Assembly: GCF_000165795.1 (NCBI RefSeq)
Contig: NZ_CM001022.1
Location: forward strand, 310,001-374,000
Direction of reading: 5' to 3'
DNA: 64,000 bases
Origin: Aminomonas paucivorans DSM 12260
GTDB taxonomy: Bacteria > Synergistota > Synergistia > Synergistales > Synergistaceae
The translations under genes and the position numbers were made by a program. Of the stretch, positions 8,622 through 16,790 are shown one piece after another. The notes under the pieces are model-generated. The model did not search any database. It was not told the DNA's origin and saw nothing but the letters and a program-made list of their open reading frames with translations. Within the stretch, counting starts at the first letter, position 1; every line of letters starts with the position of its first letter.

Positions 8622-10493
8622 ATGCCCGTGACCTCATCCGTCCTCTCCGCCTGCGCCTTCGACTGCCCCGACTCCTGCGGCCTCGTTGCCACGGTGGAGG
8701 GAGGGCGCCTCCTGGGCCTCCGGGGCCGGGAGGACCACCCCTACACCAGAGGTTTCCTCTGCCCCAAGGGAAGTCGCTGGGTTCGAGACCTGGCGGCCCC
8801 GGACCGACTGACCGTCCCCCTGTGGCGGGACGGGGCGGGGTTTCGCCCCCTCTCCTGGGAGGAGGCCCTGGACCGGCTGGTCCGGGGGGTGGAGTCCGCC
8901 CTCGCCCACAGCGGCCACCTCGGGGTCCTCTGGGCCACGGGATCGGGGAACCTGCTGTTGGGCAACGGGATCCTGGACCGCTTCCCCGAGGCCCTGGGAG
9001 GGTGCACCCGGGTCCGAGGGTCCCTCTGCGGGGGGGAAGGGGGGGCGGCGCTGAAGGAATCCTACGCCCTGCGGGCCCACCTCCCCCCGGAGACGGTGCT
9101 GGCAAGCCGCCGGATCCTCCTGTGGGGGCGCAACGTCGCCGTGACCAACCCTCACTTCGTCCCCCTCCTGGTGGAGGCCCGAAGGCGGGGGGCTCTGGTG
9201 GGTTCCCTGGACGTGCGCACCACCCCCACGGGACGCTTCGCCCACCGCACCTGGACCGTCCGGCCGGGGAGCGACGGGGCCCTGGCCCGATACCTGGCGA
9301 GGCGGGCCTTCGAGGCCCGAGGCTTCCCCGATGCCCCCGGAGAGGGAGGGGAGACCTTTCTTGCCGCCCTGCGCTCCCTGGGGGAGCCGGAGGCCCGGGG
9401 GGCCACGGGGATGGGGGGGGAGGACCTGGAGGACCTGGCCCGCTTCGTCCTGGACGAAGGCCCCTTGAGCCTCTGGGCGGGATGGGCGGTACAGCGCAGC
9501 CTTCAGGGAGGGGAGACCCTCCGGTGTCTGGACGCCCTGGTGTTCCTCCTGGGAAGCCAGGGGGTCCCGGGGGGCGGCCTGGGCTTCAGCGCCGACGACG
9601 AAGCGGCCTTCCCCGCGGACCTGGGGCGCCTGCCCGGGACCCGTCCCCGGTGGATCCCCCGCCCCGCTCCCGGCCCCGCCCTCCTGGAGGCGGACCCTCC
9701 CGTGGAGGCCGCCCTCTTCCTGCGGGCCAACCCCCTCTCCCAGGCTCAGGACGCGGGGGCCCTGGGGCGGTTCCTGGAGACTTGCCCCTTCTCCGCCTGC
9801 TTCGACTGGCGCCTCTCCGTCACCGCCCGGGCCTGCCGCTTGGTGCTTCCCGTCTCTCCCTTCCCGGAGCAGCCCGGGGACTTCGTGCTGAGCTACTGGC
9901 ACGACCTGCTCCAGCGCACCAACCCCCTGGTCCCCTCTCCCGTGCCCTCGGAACGGGAGCTGCTCCTGCGCCTGGGGGCCCGGCTGGGCCTGGCGGACCC
10001 GTTCACCGAGGCCTTCGGGGAGATGGAGCGGCGCATCCTGGCCACCCCCGGGCTGGAGCCCCTGGGGGAGGGAATCTGGCGTTTCCCCCACCCCCGGGAG
10101 CACCAGGGCCCCTTCCGGTTCCCCCATCTGACGGAGGCCGTCCCGGCTCCGGAGGGACCTCCCGGCCTTCCCTGGCGGCTGGTCACCCCCCATCGGTTCG
10201 GCTCGGTGAACGGCAACGACCTCGCCCAGGCCCGGCTCCGCACGGGGCGGCTCGCCGCCTGGGTGGGACCGGCGGCCCTGGTCTCCCGGGGCTGGAAGGA
10301 AGGGGACGAGGTGGTCCTCTCCGCCCGGGGGGCGCGTCTGGAGGCGCTCCTTGCCCTGGACCCCGTTCTGCCGGAGGGCGTGGTGGTGGTGGAGTCCGGC
10401 GTCGAGGGGCTCAACGCCCTCATCCCCCCCGCCCTCACGGACCGGGGGAACAACCGCCTCTCCGACGCCTGGGTGCAGGTGGAGCGGGGGTAG
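8622..10493 (+). CDS. Compact molybdopterin-dependent oxidoreductase with one [4Fe-4S] cluster
   Basis: A 623-residue member of the DMSO reductase/formate dehydrogenase superfamily. The N-terminal cluster motif is C11-x3-C15-x3-C19-x27-C47, followed by PKG and DRLTVPL-type spacing, so one [4Fe-4S] cluster and bis-MGD binding are predicted. Later blocks include FPEALGG-type and LSLWAGWAVQRS motifs, the LFLRANPLSQAQD strand and a C-terminal cofactor cap (LVTPHRFGSVNGND, WVGPAALVSRGWKEGDEVVL). No Tat signal is present, so it should be cytosolic. It is shorter than catalytic FdhF or NarG types, and no electron-transfer subunit or molybdenum-cofactor gene is adjacent, so its partner and substrate are unknown. 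The start is the ATG at 8622 (AAGGAGG upstream). It is transcribed divergently from mprF. Confidence 0.85.
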   Translation: MPVTSSVLSACAFDCPDSCGLVATVEGGRLLGLRGREDHPYTRGFLCPKGSRWVRDLAAPDRLTVPLWRDGAGFRPLSWEEALDRLVRGVESALAHSGHLGVLWATGSGNLLLGNGILDRFPEALGGCTRVRGSLCGGEGGAALKESYALRAHLPPETVLASRRILLWGRNVAVTNPHFVPLLVEARRRGALVGSLDVRTTPTGRFAHRTWTVRPGSDGALARYLARRAFEARGFPDAPGEGGETFLAALRSLGEPEARGATGMGGEDLEDLARFVLDEGPLSLWAGWAVQRSLQGGETLRCLDALVFLLGSQGVPGGGLGFSADDEAAFPADLGRLPGTRPRWIPRPAPGPALLEADPPVEAALFLRANPLSQAQDAGALGRFLETCPFSACFDWRLSVTARACRLVLPVSPFPEQPGDFVLSYWHDLLQRTNPLVPSPVPSERELLLRLGARLGLADPFTEAFGEMERRILATPGLEPLGEGIWRFPHPREHQGPFRFPHLTEAVPAPEGPPGLPWRLVTPHRFGSVNGNDLAQARLRTGRLAAWVGPAALVSRGWKEGDEVVLSARGARLEALLALDPVLPEGVVVVESGVEGLNALIPPALTDRGNNRLSDAWVQVERG

Positions 10494-10714
10494 GGGGCTC
10501 GGCCCCGAGCGGGGAAGGGGGGCTCGAAGACGTGGACGGCTTTTCTGTGCCCGAAAACGAAGATGGCCCGTGGGGCCTTCGCCTCAGGAGGGGACAGCGG
10601 GCGACGGTGCGGACAGAAAAGGACGGGGAGCAAGAAGGGAAGCGGTTTCGCTGGCCCTCGTGGTCTTGGTCTCCCCGATAGCAGGTTGTCTTGCGAAGCA
10701 AAGGAACGGCTTGT

Positions 10715-11311
10715 CTAGAACACCCATCCCTTCGAAGCGCCGTTTTCCAGGGGGCGCAGGGGCTCCGGCGTGCCTGCCCTGGGGTATTCCGTCAGGATTT
10801 CCAGAAGGTACGACAGGACGCTCTGCGTCACCCCCGTATCCTTCAGGTCGGCCTGGGGCAACCGCAACCCTTCAAGGAGCGCCGGGAAATCCATCCGCTC
10901 CTCCCAATAGGAGGCGGAGGGATCGGAGACGTACAGGGGGTTTTGGGGGGAGGCGGCGAGTTCGATGGGGCGAAGGGCCTTGGCGGCCGCGACCCGATCC
11001 GTATGGCCCCCTTCGCGGTACGCCACGAGGGCGTACATCTCCACGCGGGTGGCGCACCGGGGGTTGACCTTGTCCACTTCCACGACGCAGGTCTTTTTTT
11101 CTCCCTTGTCCGTGATCTCCACGGCGATGCGGGGGCAGGAAGCGGTGGAGAACTCGTGGATGCGAAGGGTGATCTGCTGTTCCCCCGAGGGGGAGCAGGT
11201 GGAGACGAAGGTCTGGGATCGGATCTGTTTCTCGTGCTCCGCCGGGGTCTCCGGCTTGGGGAGGACGGAAAGGGAGTGCGGGTGGATCTGTTGCGGTCCG
11301 GAATCCGTCAC
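10715..11311 (-). CDS. Hypothetical protein of unknown family
   Basis: A 198-residue protein that I do not recognise. It starts at a GTG at 11311, supported by AAGGAGGG 7 bases upstream and by a good promoter further up. No signal peptide or membrane segment is visible. The central part looks like a beta-rich domain (QITLRIHEFSTASCPRIAVEITDKGEKKTCVVEVDKV) with three Cys, followed by a helical C-terminus ending PLENGASKGWVF. Codon use is less GC-biased than in the flanking genes, and the gene stands alone between an oxidoreductase and M20 genes. It could be a recently acquired accessory gene; no function is assigned. Confidence 0.7.
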   Translation of the reverse strand: MTDSGPQQIHPHSLSVLPKPETPAEHEKQIRSQTFVSTCSPSGEQQITLRIHEFSTASCPRIAVEITDKGEKKTCVVEVDKVNPRCATRVEMYALVAYREGGHTDRVAAAKALRPIELAASPQNPLYVSDPSASYWEERMDFPALLEGLRLPQADLKDTGVTQSVLSYLLEILTEYPRAGTPEPLRPLENGASKGWVF

Positions 11312-11373
11312 GAAGCAGCCCTCCTTCAGGAACTCCCGGGGACATGCGCACCTGCTTCACATGGCTTATGTGT

Positions 11374-11402
11374 AATCTAGTCGTATCTTTTATGTTTGTC
11401 AA
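11374..11402 (-). promoter_or_regulatory. Strong sigma-70-type promoter of the unknown gene at 10715-11311
   Basis: On the minus strand a perfect TTGACA (11402-11397) and TAGATT (11379-11374) have a 17-base spacer in an AT-rich patch. The GTG start lies about 60 bases downstream, leaving a leader of roughly 55 bases. Confidence 0.7.
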
Positions 11403-11479
11403 TCGATGCGGCGGGGTCGGGGGGCGTACTCAGGGGTATGCCCCTTGGAGGGGGAAGGTCCGAGAGGGGAAGAGGGCAG

Positions 11480-11510
11480 AAAAAACGGGGAGGGCTCAAG
11501 GGCCCTCCCC
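11480..11510 (-). terminator. Rho-independent terminator of the M20 amidohydrolase pair
   Basis: On the minus strand a perfect 9-bp stem (11510-11502 with 11495-11487, 6-base loop) is followed by C then six T residues. It lies 24 bases after the stop codon of the second M20 gene. Confidence 0.88.
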
Positions 11511-11533
11511 GAGGGAGGTGTCCTGACCGGACG

Positions 11534-12724
11534 CTACCGGGGCATCTTGTTCTTCTGGGCCTCGAAGTCCCGCCGCAGGGAGGCGCGAAGCTCCGGGTCC
11601 AGGAAGACCTTGAGGCAGGTCCGGGCCAGGGCCTGGGCTCCCACCCCCAGCATCCGGTGGGCTTCGGGCAGCAGGAGGGCCGCCTCGAACTCCCGGGTGT
11701 GGAGGGACATGCGTTCCGGGGTGATGGCCAGCTCGGGCTGGAGGGCGGGGCAGCGGTAGCTCACGTTGCCCACGTCCGTGGACCCCATGGGCCCCGGTCC
11801 CGGAACCAGGGAAACCCCCAGGTCCACCAGGATGCTTCCGATGAGGTTCTCCGCGGTGGGGTTGGGGAGCATGTCGTCGAAGCTGGCCTCGTTGTTGCGC
11901 CAGGTCACCTGGGTCCCCGTGGCCAGGGCGGCCCCCCGGGCGCAGTCGTAGACCTTCTCCATGAGCTGGTTCAGGTAGGGCCGCCAGGGGGCACGGAAGT
12001 AGAACCGGGCCTGGGCCGTCTCGGGGACGATGTTGGGGGCCACGCCCCCGGCGGAGATGATGCCGTGCATGCGCGCCTCCGGCCGCACGTGCTGGCGCAG
12101 CATGTCCACGCCGTGGAAGAGGAGCTGGACGCCGTTGAGGGCGTTGAGTCCCTCCCAGGGGGAACCGGCGGCGTGGGCGGGCTTGCCGGTGAAGGTGAAC
12201 TCCACGGAGTCCATGGCCAGGGATCGGTAGTCCACGAAGCTCTCCCCGGCGTTGCAGTGGATCATGAGGGCCAGGTCGCAGTCGTCGAAGATCCCCGCCG
12301 CCGCCATGGACACCTTGGCCCCGTTGGTCTCCTCCGCCGGGGTGCCCACCACCCGGATCTGTCCCTCCAGGTCCGGCAGGCACTCCTTCAGGGCCAGCCC
12401 CGCCAGGACGGACATGACCCCGTGGAGGTTGTGGCCGCAGGCGTGTCCGATCTCCGGCAGGGCGTCCATCTCCGTCAGCAGGGCCACGACGGGGCCCGAG
12501 CCGTGTCGGGCCACCCCCTGAAAGGCCGTGGGAAGGCCGCAGGTCGGGGCCTCCACCTGAAAGCCCCCCTCCCGGAGGCGCTCCGCCAGGAGGCGGCTGG
12601 TCTCGAATTCCTGCTCCCCCAGCTCCGGGTGGGCGTGGATCCGGTCGGCAAGCTCCGCCGCCCCGTTCAGGTGGGCGGCGAGGAAACGGTCGATGCGGGC
12701 GATGCCCTCTTCGTAGGTCAACAT
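11534..12724 (-). CDS. M20-family amidohydrolase/dipeptidase (second of a tandem pair)
   Basis: A 396-residue metal-dependent hydrolase of the M20D/amidohydrolase type (relatives: AbgB, PM20D2, N-acyl-amino-acid and dipeptide hydrolases). The di-metal site is visible: EMDALPEIGHACGHNLHG supplies Asp/His/Cys ligands, GTPAEETNGAK carries the catalytic Glu pair, and a further His lies in ALMIHCN. The dimerisation domain follows (FTFTGKPAHAAGSPWEGLNAL). The C-terminal ligand region has STDVGNVSYRCPAL. The start is the ATG at 12724 behind GAGGAGG. It is about 57 bp downstream of a clear paralogue on the same strand and ends at a strong terminator, so the two probably form one unit. The substrate is not predictable; peptides or N-acyl amino acids would suit an amino-acid fermenter. 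Confidence 0.88.
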   Translation of the reverse strand: MLTYEEGIARIDRFLAAHLNGAAELADRIHAHPELGEQEFETSRLLAERLREGGFQVEAPTCGLPTAFQGVARHGSGPVVALLTEMDALPEIGHACGHNLHGVMSVLAGLALKECLPDLEGQIRVVGTPAEETNGAKVSMAAAGIFDDCDLALMIHCNAGESFVDYRSLAMDSVEFTFTGKPAHAAGSPWEGLNALNGVQLLFHGVDMLRQHVRPEARMHGIISAGGVAPNIVPETAQARFYFRAPWRPYLNQLMEKVYDCARGAALATGTQVTWRNNEASFDDMLPNPTAENLIGSILVDLGVSLVPGPGPMGSTDVGNVSYRCPALQPELAITPERMSLHTREFEAALLLPEAHRMLGVGAQALARTCLKVFLDPELRASLRRDFEAQKNKMPR

Positions 12725-12781
12725 GGCAGGTTTCCTCCTCTTTCTTGGGTTCTGTTCCGGTAACTAGAGGTCGTTTCGGCC

Positions 12782-13945
12782 TTACCGGCGCTTCTGGAAG
12801 TCCTCCCGGACGGCGGCGCGGAGAGCCGGGTCCGCCAGGATCCGCAGGGCAGCGGCGGCCAGGGCCTCCGCTCCCCGCACCAGGGCGTCGTGTCCCTGGG
12901 GGGCGGTGGTGGCCTGGGCGAACTCCCGGGTGTGGATGGACAGGGGGAGGTCCGTGATGGACACCTCCGCCTGGAGGGCGGGACAGCGGTGGCTCACGTT
13001 GCCCACGTCCGTGGACCCCAGGGGACCCGGAGAGGGGGCGAGGGAAAAGCCCTGACGGGCCAGCTCCTCCCCCATGAGGGCTTCCGCGGGGTCGTTGGGA
13101 AGCATGTCGTCGAAGCCGTGGAGGAACTCGTGCCAGGCCACCTCGGTGCCCGTGGCCAGGGCGGCCCCCCGGGCGCAGTCGAAGACCCGCGCCACCAGGG
13201 CGTCCAGGTCGCCCCGGCGGGGGCAGCGGGGTTCCAGGCGGTACACCGCCCGGTCGGGCACGATGTTCGGGGCCTGTCCGCCCTCCAGGACGAAGCCCCC
13301 CAGGCGGACCTCCGGGCGCACGTGCTGGCGCAGCATGTCCAGGGCGTGGACGAAGAACTGCAGCCCGTTCAGGGCGTTGCGTCCCTCCCAGGGGGAGGCG
13401 GCGGCGTGGGCGGGTTTGCCGGTGAAGACGAACTCCCATCCGTCCAGGGCCAGGGAGCGGTAGTCCGCGTAGGTCTCCTGGGGGCTGGCGTGGAACATGA
13501 GGGCCAGGTCGCAGTCGTCGAAGACCCCCGCTTTCGCCTGCGTCACCTTGGCTCCGTCGGTCTCCTCCGCGGGGGTGCCCACCACCCGGATCTCTCCGGG
13601 CTGGTCGCCCAGGGCCTCCGCCGCCGCCAGGGCCGCCAGCACCGAGGCGGTGCCGTGGAGGTTGTGGCCGCAGCCGTGTCCCACCCCGGGGAGGGCGTCC
13701 ATTTCCGCCAAAAAGGCCACCACGGGGCCGCCGGAGCCTCGGCGGGCCTGAAACGCCGTGGGCAGCCCTCCGAGGGGGCGCTGGACCTCGAAGCCCTCCT
13801 CCTCCAGCCAGGAGGCGAAGAGCCGGCTGGTTTCGTGTTCCTCTCCCGACAGCTCCGGGTGCGCCGCCAGGTAGTCGCTCAAGTCCACCGCCCGTTTTGC
13901 CCGGGAGGCGATGGCTTCGTGCAGGGTTGCCCGAAAATCCCCCAT
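12782..13945 (-). CDS. M20-family amidohydrolase/dipeptidase (first of a tandem pair)
   Basis: A 387-residue paralogue of the next gene, with the same architecture and motif order: HPELSGEEHETS near the N-terminus, EMDALPGVGHGCGHNLHG metal site (Gly replaces Ala in the HACGH core), GTPAEETDGAK with the catalytic Glu pair, FTGKPAHAAASPWEGRNALNG at the start of the lid domain, and GSTDVGNVSHRCPAL near the C-terminus. It starts at the ATG at 13945, with AAGGAGAGG upstream. The close similarity over the whole length, including VDYRSLA/ADYRSLA and DMLRQHVRPE, indicates a local gene duplication followed by divergence, so the two enzymes may differ in substrate preference. Confidence 0.88.
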   Translation of the reverse strand: MGDFRATLHEAIASRAKRAVDLSDYLAAHPELSGEEHETSRLFASWLEEEGFEVQRPLGGLPTAFQARRGSGGPVVAFLAEMDALPGVGHGCGHNLHGTASVLAALAAAEALGDQPGEIRVVGTPAEETDGAKVTQAKAGVFDDCDLALMFHASPQETYADYRSLALDGWEFVFTGKPAHAAASPWEGRNALNGLQFFVHALDMLRQHVRPEVRLGGFVLEGGQAPNIVPDRAVYRLEPRCPRRGDLDALVARVFDCARGAALATGTEVAWHEFLHGFDDMLPNDPAEALMGEELARQGFSLAPSPGPLGSTDVGNVSHRCPALQAEVSITDLPLSIHTREFAQATTAPQGHDALVRGAEALAAAALRILADPALRAAVREDFQKRR

Positions 13946-14103
13946 GATCCTCTCCTTCCCGGAGCGGGAGGCCCCGCCCCGGAAACCAGCCTACTCCCCC
14001 TTTTCTCCCTTGAATAGCGCAGGGGGGCGAAGAAAAATGCGCCCCGTTTTGCGTGGCAAGTCTCTGCTACAATGATCAAAAGACACGGCGAGGGGGCGAC
14101 GGC

Positions 14104-15456
14104 ATGAGAAGGCTCTGGGTGCGTCCGGCGGTGCAGGGGGCTTTCCTCCTCTTCCTGTCCTGGGTGGGGTTTCGGCACCAGCAGCTGGGGGGCGGTCCCG
14201 GCGGGGCTCCCCCCGTGGACGCCCTGTGTCCCCTGGGGGGACTGGAGGGGCTGCACCGTCTCCTGACGCAGGGGGAATGGCTGAGGCGTCTGGCCCCCAG
14301 CTCCCTGATCCTCCTGGGGGCGGTGGTTCTGGGGACGCTGCTCTTCGGCCGGGTCTTCTGCGGCTGGATCTGTCCCCTGGGTACCCTGGGGGAAGGGATG
14401 GCCGCCCTGGGGCGTCGCCTGGGGATCCGCCCCCTTCGGGTCCCCCCGGGGGTGGACCGGCCCCTTCGGTGGCTCAAGGGGGCGGTGCTGGTGGGGATCA
14501 CCCTGTGGGCCTGGCGGGCGGGCACCCTGGCCTGGAGGGACTATGACCCCTGGGTGGCCTGGATGCACCTGTCCGCCGGTTGGGAGGAGGTGGGGGAGCG
14601 CCCCTGGGCCTACGTCGTCCTGGCGGGGGCGGTGCTTTTAGCTTCCCTGTGGATCGAGCGGTTCTGGTGCCGCTACCTCTGTCCTCTGGGGGCCCTGTTG
14701 GCTCCCCTCCAGCGTCTGGCCTGGTGGAAGGTGGTGCGGGTCCCGGATCGGTGCATCCGCTGCGGGGCCTGCGACCGGGCTTGCCCGGTGGGCTTAGAGC
14801 CCCTGGGGACGGAGCGGGTTCGCTCCGGGGAGTGTCTGGCCTGCGGGCGCTGCGTCTGCGCCTGCCCCGCCCCGGGGGCCCTGGCCTTCACGGGGGTGCA
14901 GGGACGGACCCTCTCCCCTCTTCGACTGGGGCTCGCGGGGGTGGGGCTCTTTCTGCTGGTCTGGGCGGGGGCCCGGGCCACGGGGATCTGGGCCACCTTC
15001 GCGCCGCCCCGGCAGGAGAGCGTCCAGACCTCCCCGGGGGAGGGGATCTACGGCTGGATGACCCTGGAGGAGGTGTCCCGGACCCTGGGAATCCCTGCGG
15101 AACGGCTGATCCTCCTGGGGGGACTGGATCCCGGGGTCTCCCGGGACGTGCCCCTGAAGAAGCTCCCCGGGGTGGACGACGAGGCCTTTCGGGCCCGGGT
15201 GGCGGCGGCCCTTGCGGGGGCCCCCGAAGGGGACCGGAAAAGCCCCCCGCCGAACCCCGACGAGGTGCGGGGCAGCCAGACCCTGCGGGAGGTGGCGGTC
15301 CTCTTCGGGGTGGAGGAGGCGGCGCTGCTGGAGGAGGCGGGCTGGCCCCGCACGGTGTCGCCGGACCGGCCCCTCAAGGAGTCCGCGGCGGCCCTGGGCT
15401 CCGATGTCCAGGCGCTTCGGGACGCCCTGAAGAGGCTGACGGAGGGGGTCCCCTGA
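14104..15456 (+). CDS. NapH/CcoG-like polytopic membrane ferredoxin with duplicated C-terminal domain
   Basis: A 450-residue membrane iron-sulfur protein. It has about five membrane segments, two membrane-associated CP motifs typical of NapH-like proteins (FCGWICPLG and WCRYLCPLG), and then two [4Fe-4S] ferredoxin motifs (CIRCGACDRACP, CLACGRCVCACP). A further membrane segment is followed by a soluble C-terminal part (~315-450) with two copies of a small helical unit: MTLEEVSRTLGIPAERLILLGGLDP...PLKKL and QTLREVAVLFGVEEAALLEEAGWP...PLKES. It should carry electrons between membrane carriers and soluble partners, but the partners are not encoded nearby. The start is the ATG at 14104. Downstream signalling genes on the same strand seem unrelated. 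Confidence 0.82.
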   Translation: MRRLWVRPAVQGAFLLFLSWVGFRHQQLGGGPGGAPPVDALCPLGGLEGLHRLLTQGEWLRRLAPSSLILLGAVVLGTLLFGRVFCGWICPLGTLGEGMAALGRRLGIRPLRVPPGVDRPLRWLKGAVLVGITLWAWRAGTLAWRDYDPWVAWMHLSAGWEEVGERPWAYVVLAGAVLLASLWIERFWCRYLCPLGALLAPLQRLAWWKVVRVPDRCIRCGACDRACPVGLEPLGTERVRSGECLACGRCVCACPAPGALAFTGVQGRTLSPLRLGLAGVGLFLLVWAGARATGIWATFAPPRQESVQTSPGEGIYGWMTLEEVSRTLGIPAERLILLGGLDPGVSRDVPLKKLPGVDDEAFRARVAAALAGAPEGDRKSPPPNPDEVRGSQTLREVAVLFGVEEAALLEEAGWPRTVSPDRPLKESAAALGSDVQALRDALKRLTEGVP

Positions 15457-15528
15457 GGCGGCTGGACGGGGCGGCGGTGCACGACGTAACATGACGGGGT
15501 TTGCATCCAGGAAGGCGGGAGGCCGGGC

Positions 15529-16779
15529 ATGGGAAAGATCGGGGTGCAGCACCTCAAGGAAGGCATGGTCCTGGCTGCGGACCTTCTGGCCCCCAACGGG
15601 AGGTTCATCCTTCCCCGGGGAGCGGTCCTGAAGGAGGGCCAGTTTCCCACTCTCAAGGCCTGGGGGGTGGTGGAGGCGGACGTGGAGATCCCCGGGGAGG
15701 CGGGGGAGGGAGGGGAGCCCGAGGGGCTGCCCCGCTCCCTGCTGGAGCGCTCCCGGGGGCTGGTGGACCGTTACTTCCCCGCCTCTCGGCGCACCGGGCT
15801 TCCCATGGAGGAACTCTACCGCATCTGCGTGCGCCGCACCGCGGAGCGCATGGCCCAGGGGCTTCCCCTGCCCGGGGAGGAGGAGGGGCTGGTGGACCCG
15901 GAGTTCCGGGGGGCCGCCCTGCCCCGAAGCAAGGGAGGGGAGCTTTCCCCCCGGGACCTGGTGCAGAACGACCGCTTCCTGGCCTCCTTCCCGGACGTGT
16001 ACTTTCGCATCACCGAGGTGTTGAACTCCCCCACCAGCTCCGTGGCCCACATCTCCGAGGTGGTGAGCAAGGACCCCAGCCTCTCCGCCAAGCTGCTGAA
16101 GCTGGTGAACAGCTCCTTCTACGGCTTTGCCTCCCGCATCGATTCCGTCTCCCGGGCGGTGGTGCTCATCGGAGGCAACGAGCTGTCCACCCTGGCCCTG
16201 GGGATCTCCCTGCTCGCCGCCTTCAAGGACGTGCCGGAGGCCTACGTCACCATGCGCTCCTTCTGGATGCACTCCGTGTCCTGCGGGGTCTTCGCCCGGC
16301 TCCTGTCCACCCGTCGGGACGCCTCCAAGGAGGAGCACTTCTTCCTGGCGGGGCTGCTCCACGACCTGGGACGGTTGATCCTCTACCGGAGGGTCCCCTT
16401 CAGCATGGCCCAGGCCCTCCAGGAGGCGATCCGGCGAGGGGTGGGGGTGCACCAGGCGGAGCGGGAGCTTCTGGGGTTCGACCACGCTTCGGTGGGGTAC
16501 CAGCTCCTGAAAGACTGGAAGATCCCCCCCTCCCTGGCGGAGGCGGTGCGCTTCCACCACCAGCCCGGGGCGGCTTCGGACCCCTACGAGCCCGGGGTGC
16601 TCCACGTGGCGGACCTTCTGGCCCTGGGGTGTCGCTTCGGCTCCAGCGGCAGCTTCGTGATCCCGGAGCTGGACCTGGATTCCTGGGACCTCCTGGGGCT
16701 TTCCCCCAACGCCCTGGATTCCCTGATTCTCCAGGCGGAGCGGCAGATCCGGGAAGTCTCCGGCATGTTCTTCGGCTAG
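15529..16779 (+). CDS. HDOD-domain signalling protein
   Basis: A 416-residue cytosolic protein. The first ~100 residues (EGMVLAADLLAPNGRFILPRGAVL) resemble the small N-terminal domain often seen before HD-type signalling domains. The HDOD domain occupies about 145-345: FPDVYFRITEVLNSP, SKDPSLSAKLLKLVNSSFYG, AVVLIGGNELSTLALGISLL, FWMHSVSCG, then LAGLLHDLGRLIL and a later HH pair (RFHHQPG). HDOD proteins are usually non-catalytic signal-transduction scaffolds in motility, c-di-GMP or stress circuits, although this one keeps an HD-like LHDLG. It starts at the ATG at 15529 and is followed 11 bp later by a GGDEF/HD-GYP protein, so the two are probably co-transcribed and act in one circuit. Confidence 0.88.
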   Translation: MGKIGVQHLKEGMVLAADLLAPNGRFILPRGAVLKEGQFPTLKAWGVVEADVEIPGEAGEGGEPEGLPRSLLERSRGLVDRYFPASRRTGLPMEELYRICVRRTAERMAQGLPLPGEEEGLVDPEFRGAALPRSKGGELSPRDLVQNDRFLASFPDVYFRITEVLNSPTSSVAHISEVVSKDPSLSAKLLKLVNSSFYGFASRIDSVSRAVVLIGGNELSTLALGISLLAAFKDVPEAYVTMRSFWMHSVSCGVFARLLSTRRDASKEEHFFLAGLLHDLGRLILYRRVPFSMAQALQEAIRRGVGVHQAERELLGFDHASVGYQLLKDWKIPPSLAEAVRFHHQPGAASDPYEPGVLHVADLLALGCRFGSSGSFVIPELDLDSWDLLGLSPNALDSLILQAERQIREVSGMFFG

Positions 16780-16790
16780 GAGGGATGGGG

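Noticed and set aside
5942-10681. A continuous open frame of more than 1500 codons on the + strand, antisense to mprF and then out of frame with the molybdopterin gene.
   Set aside because: The translation is Gly/Pro/Arg-rich with no family motif. At about 70% GC, antisense frames of real genes stay open by chance, and two convincing genes occupy the same DNA.
15501-16784. An upstream extension of the GGDEF/HD-GYP frame across the whole HDOD gene.
   Set aside because: That part encodes low-complexity sequence in the wrong frame of a clear HDOD gene. A ribosome site sets the real start at 16791.
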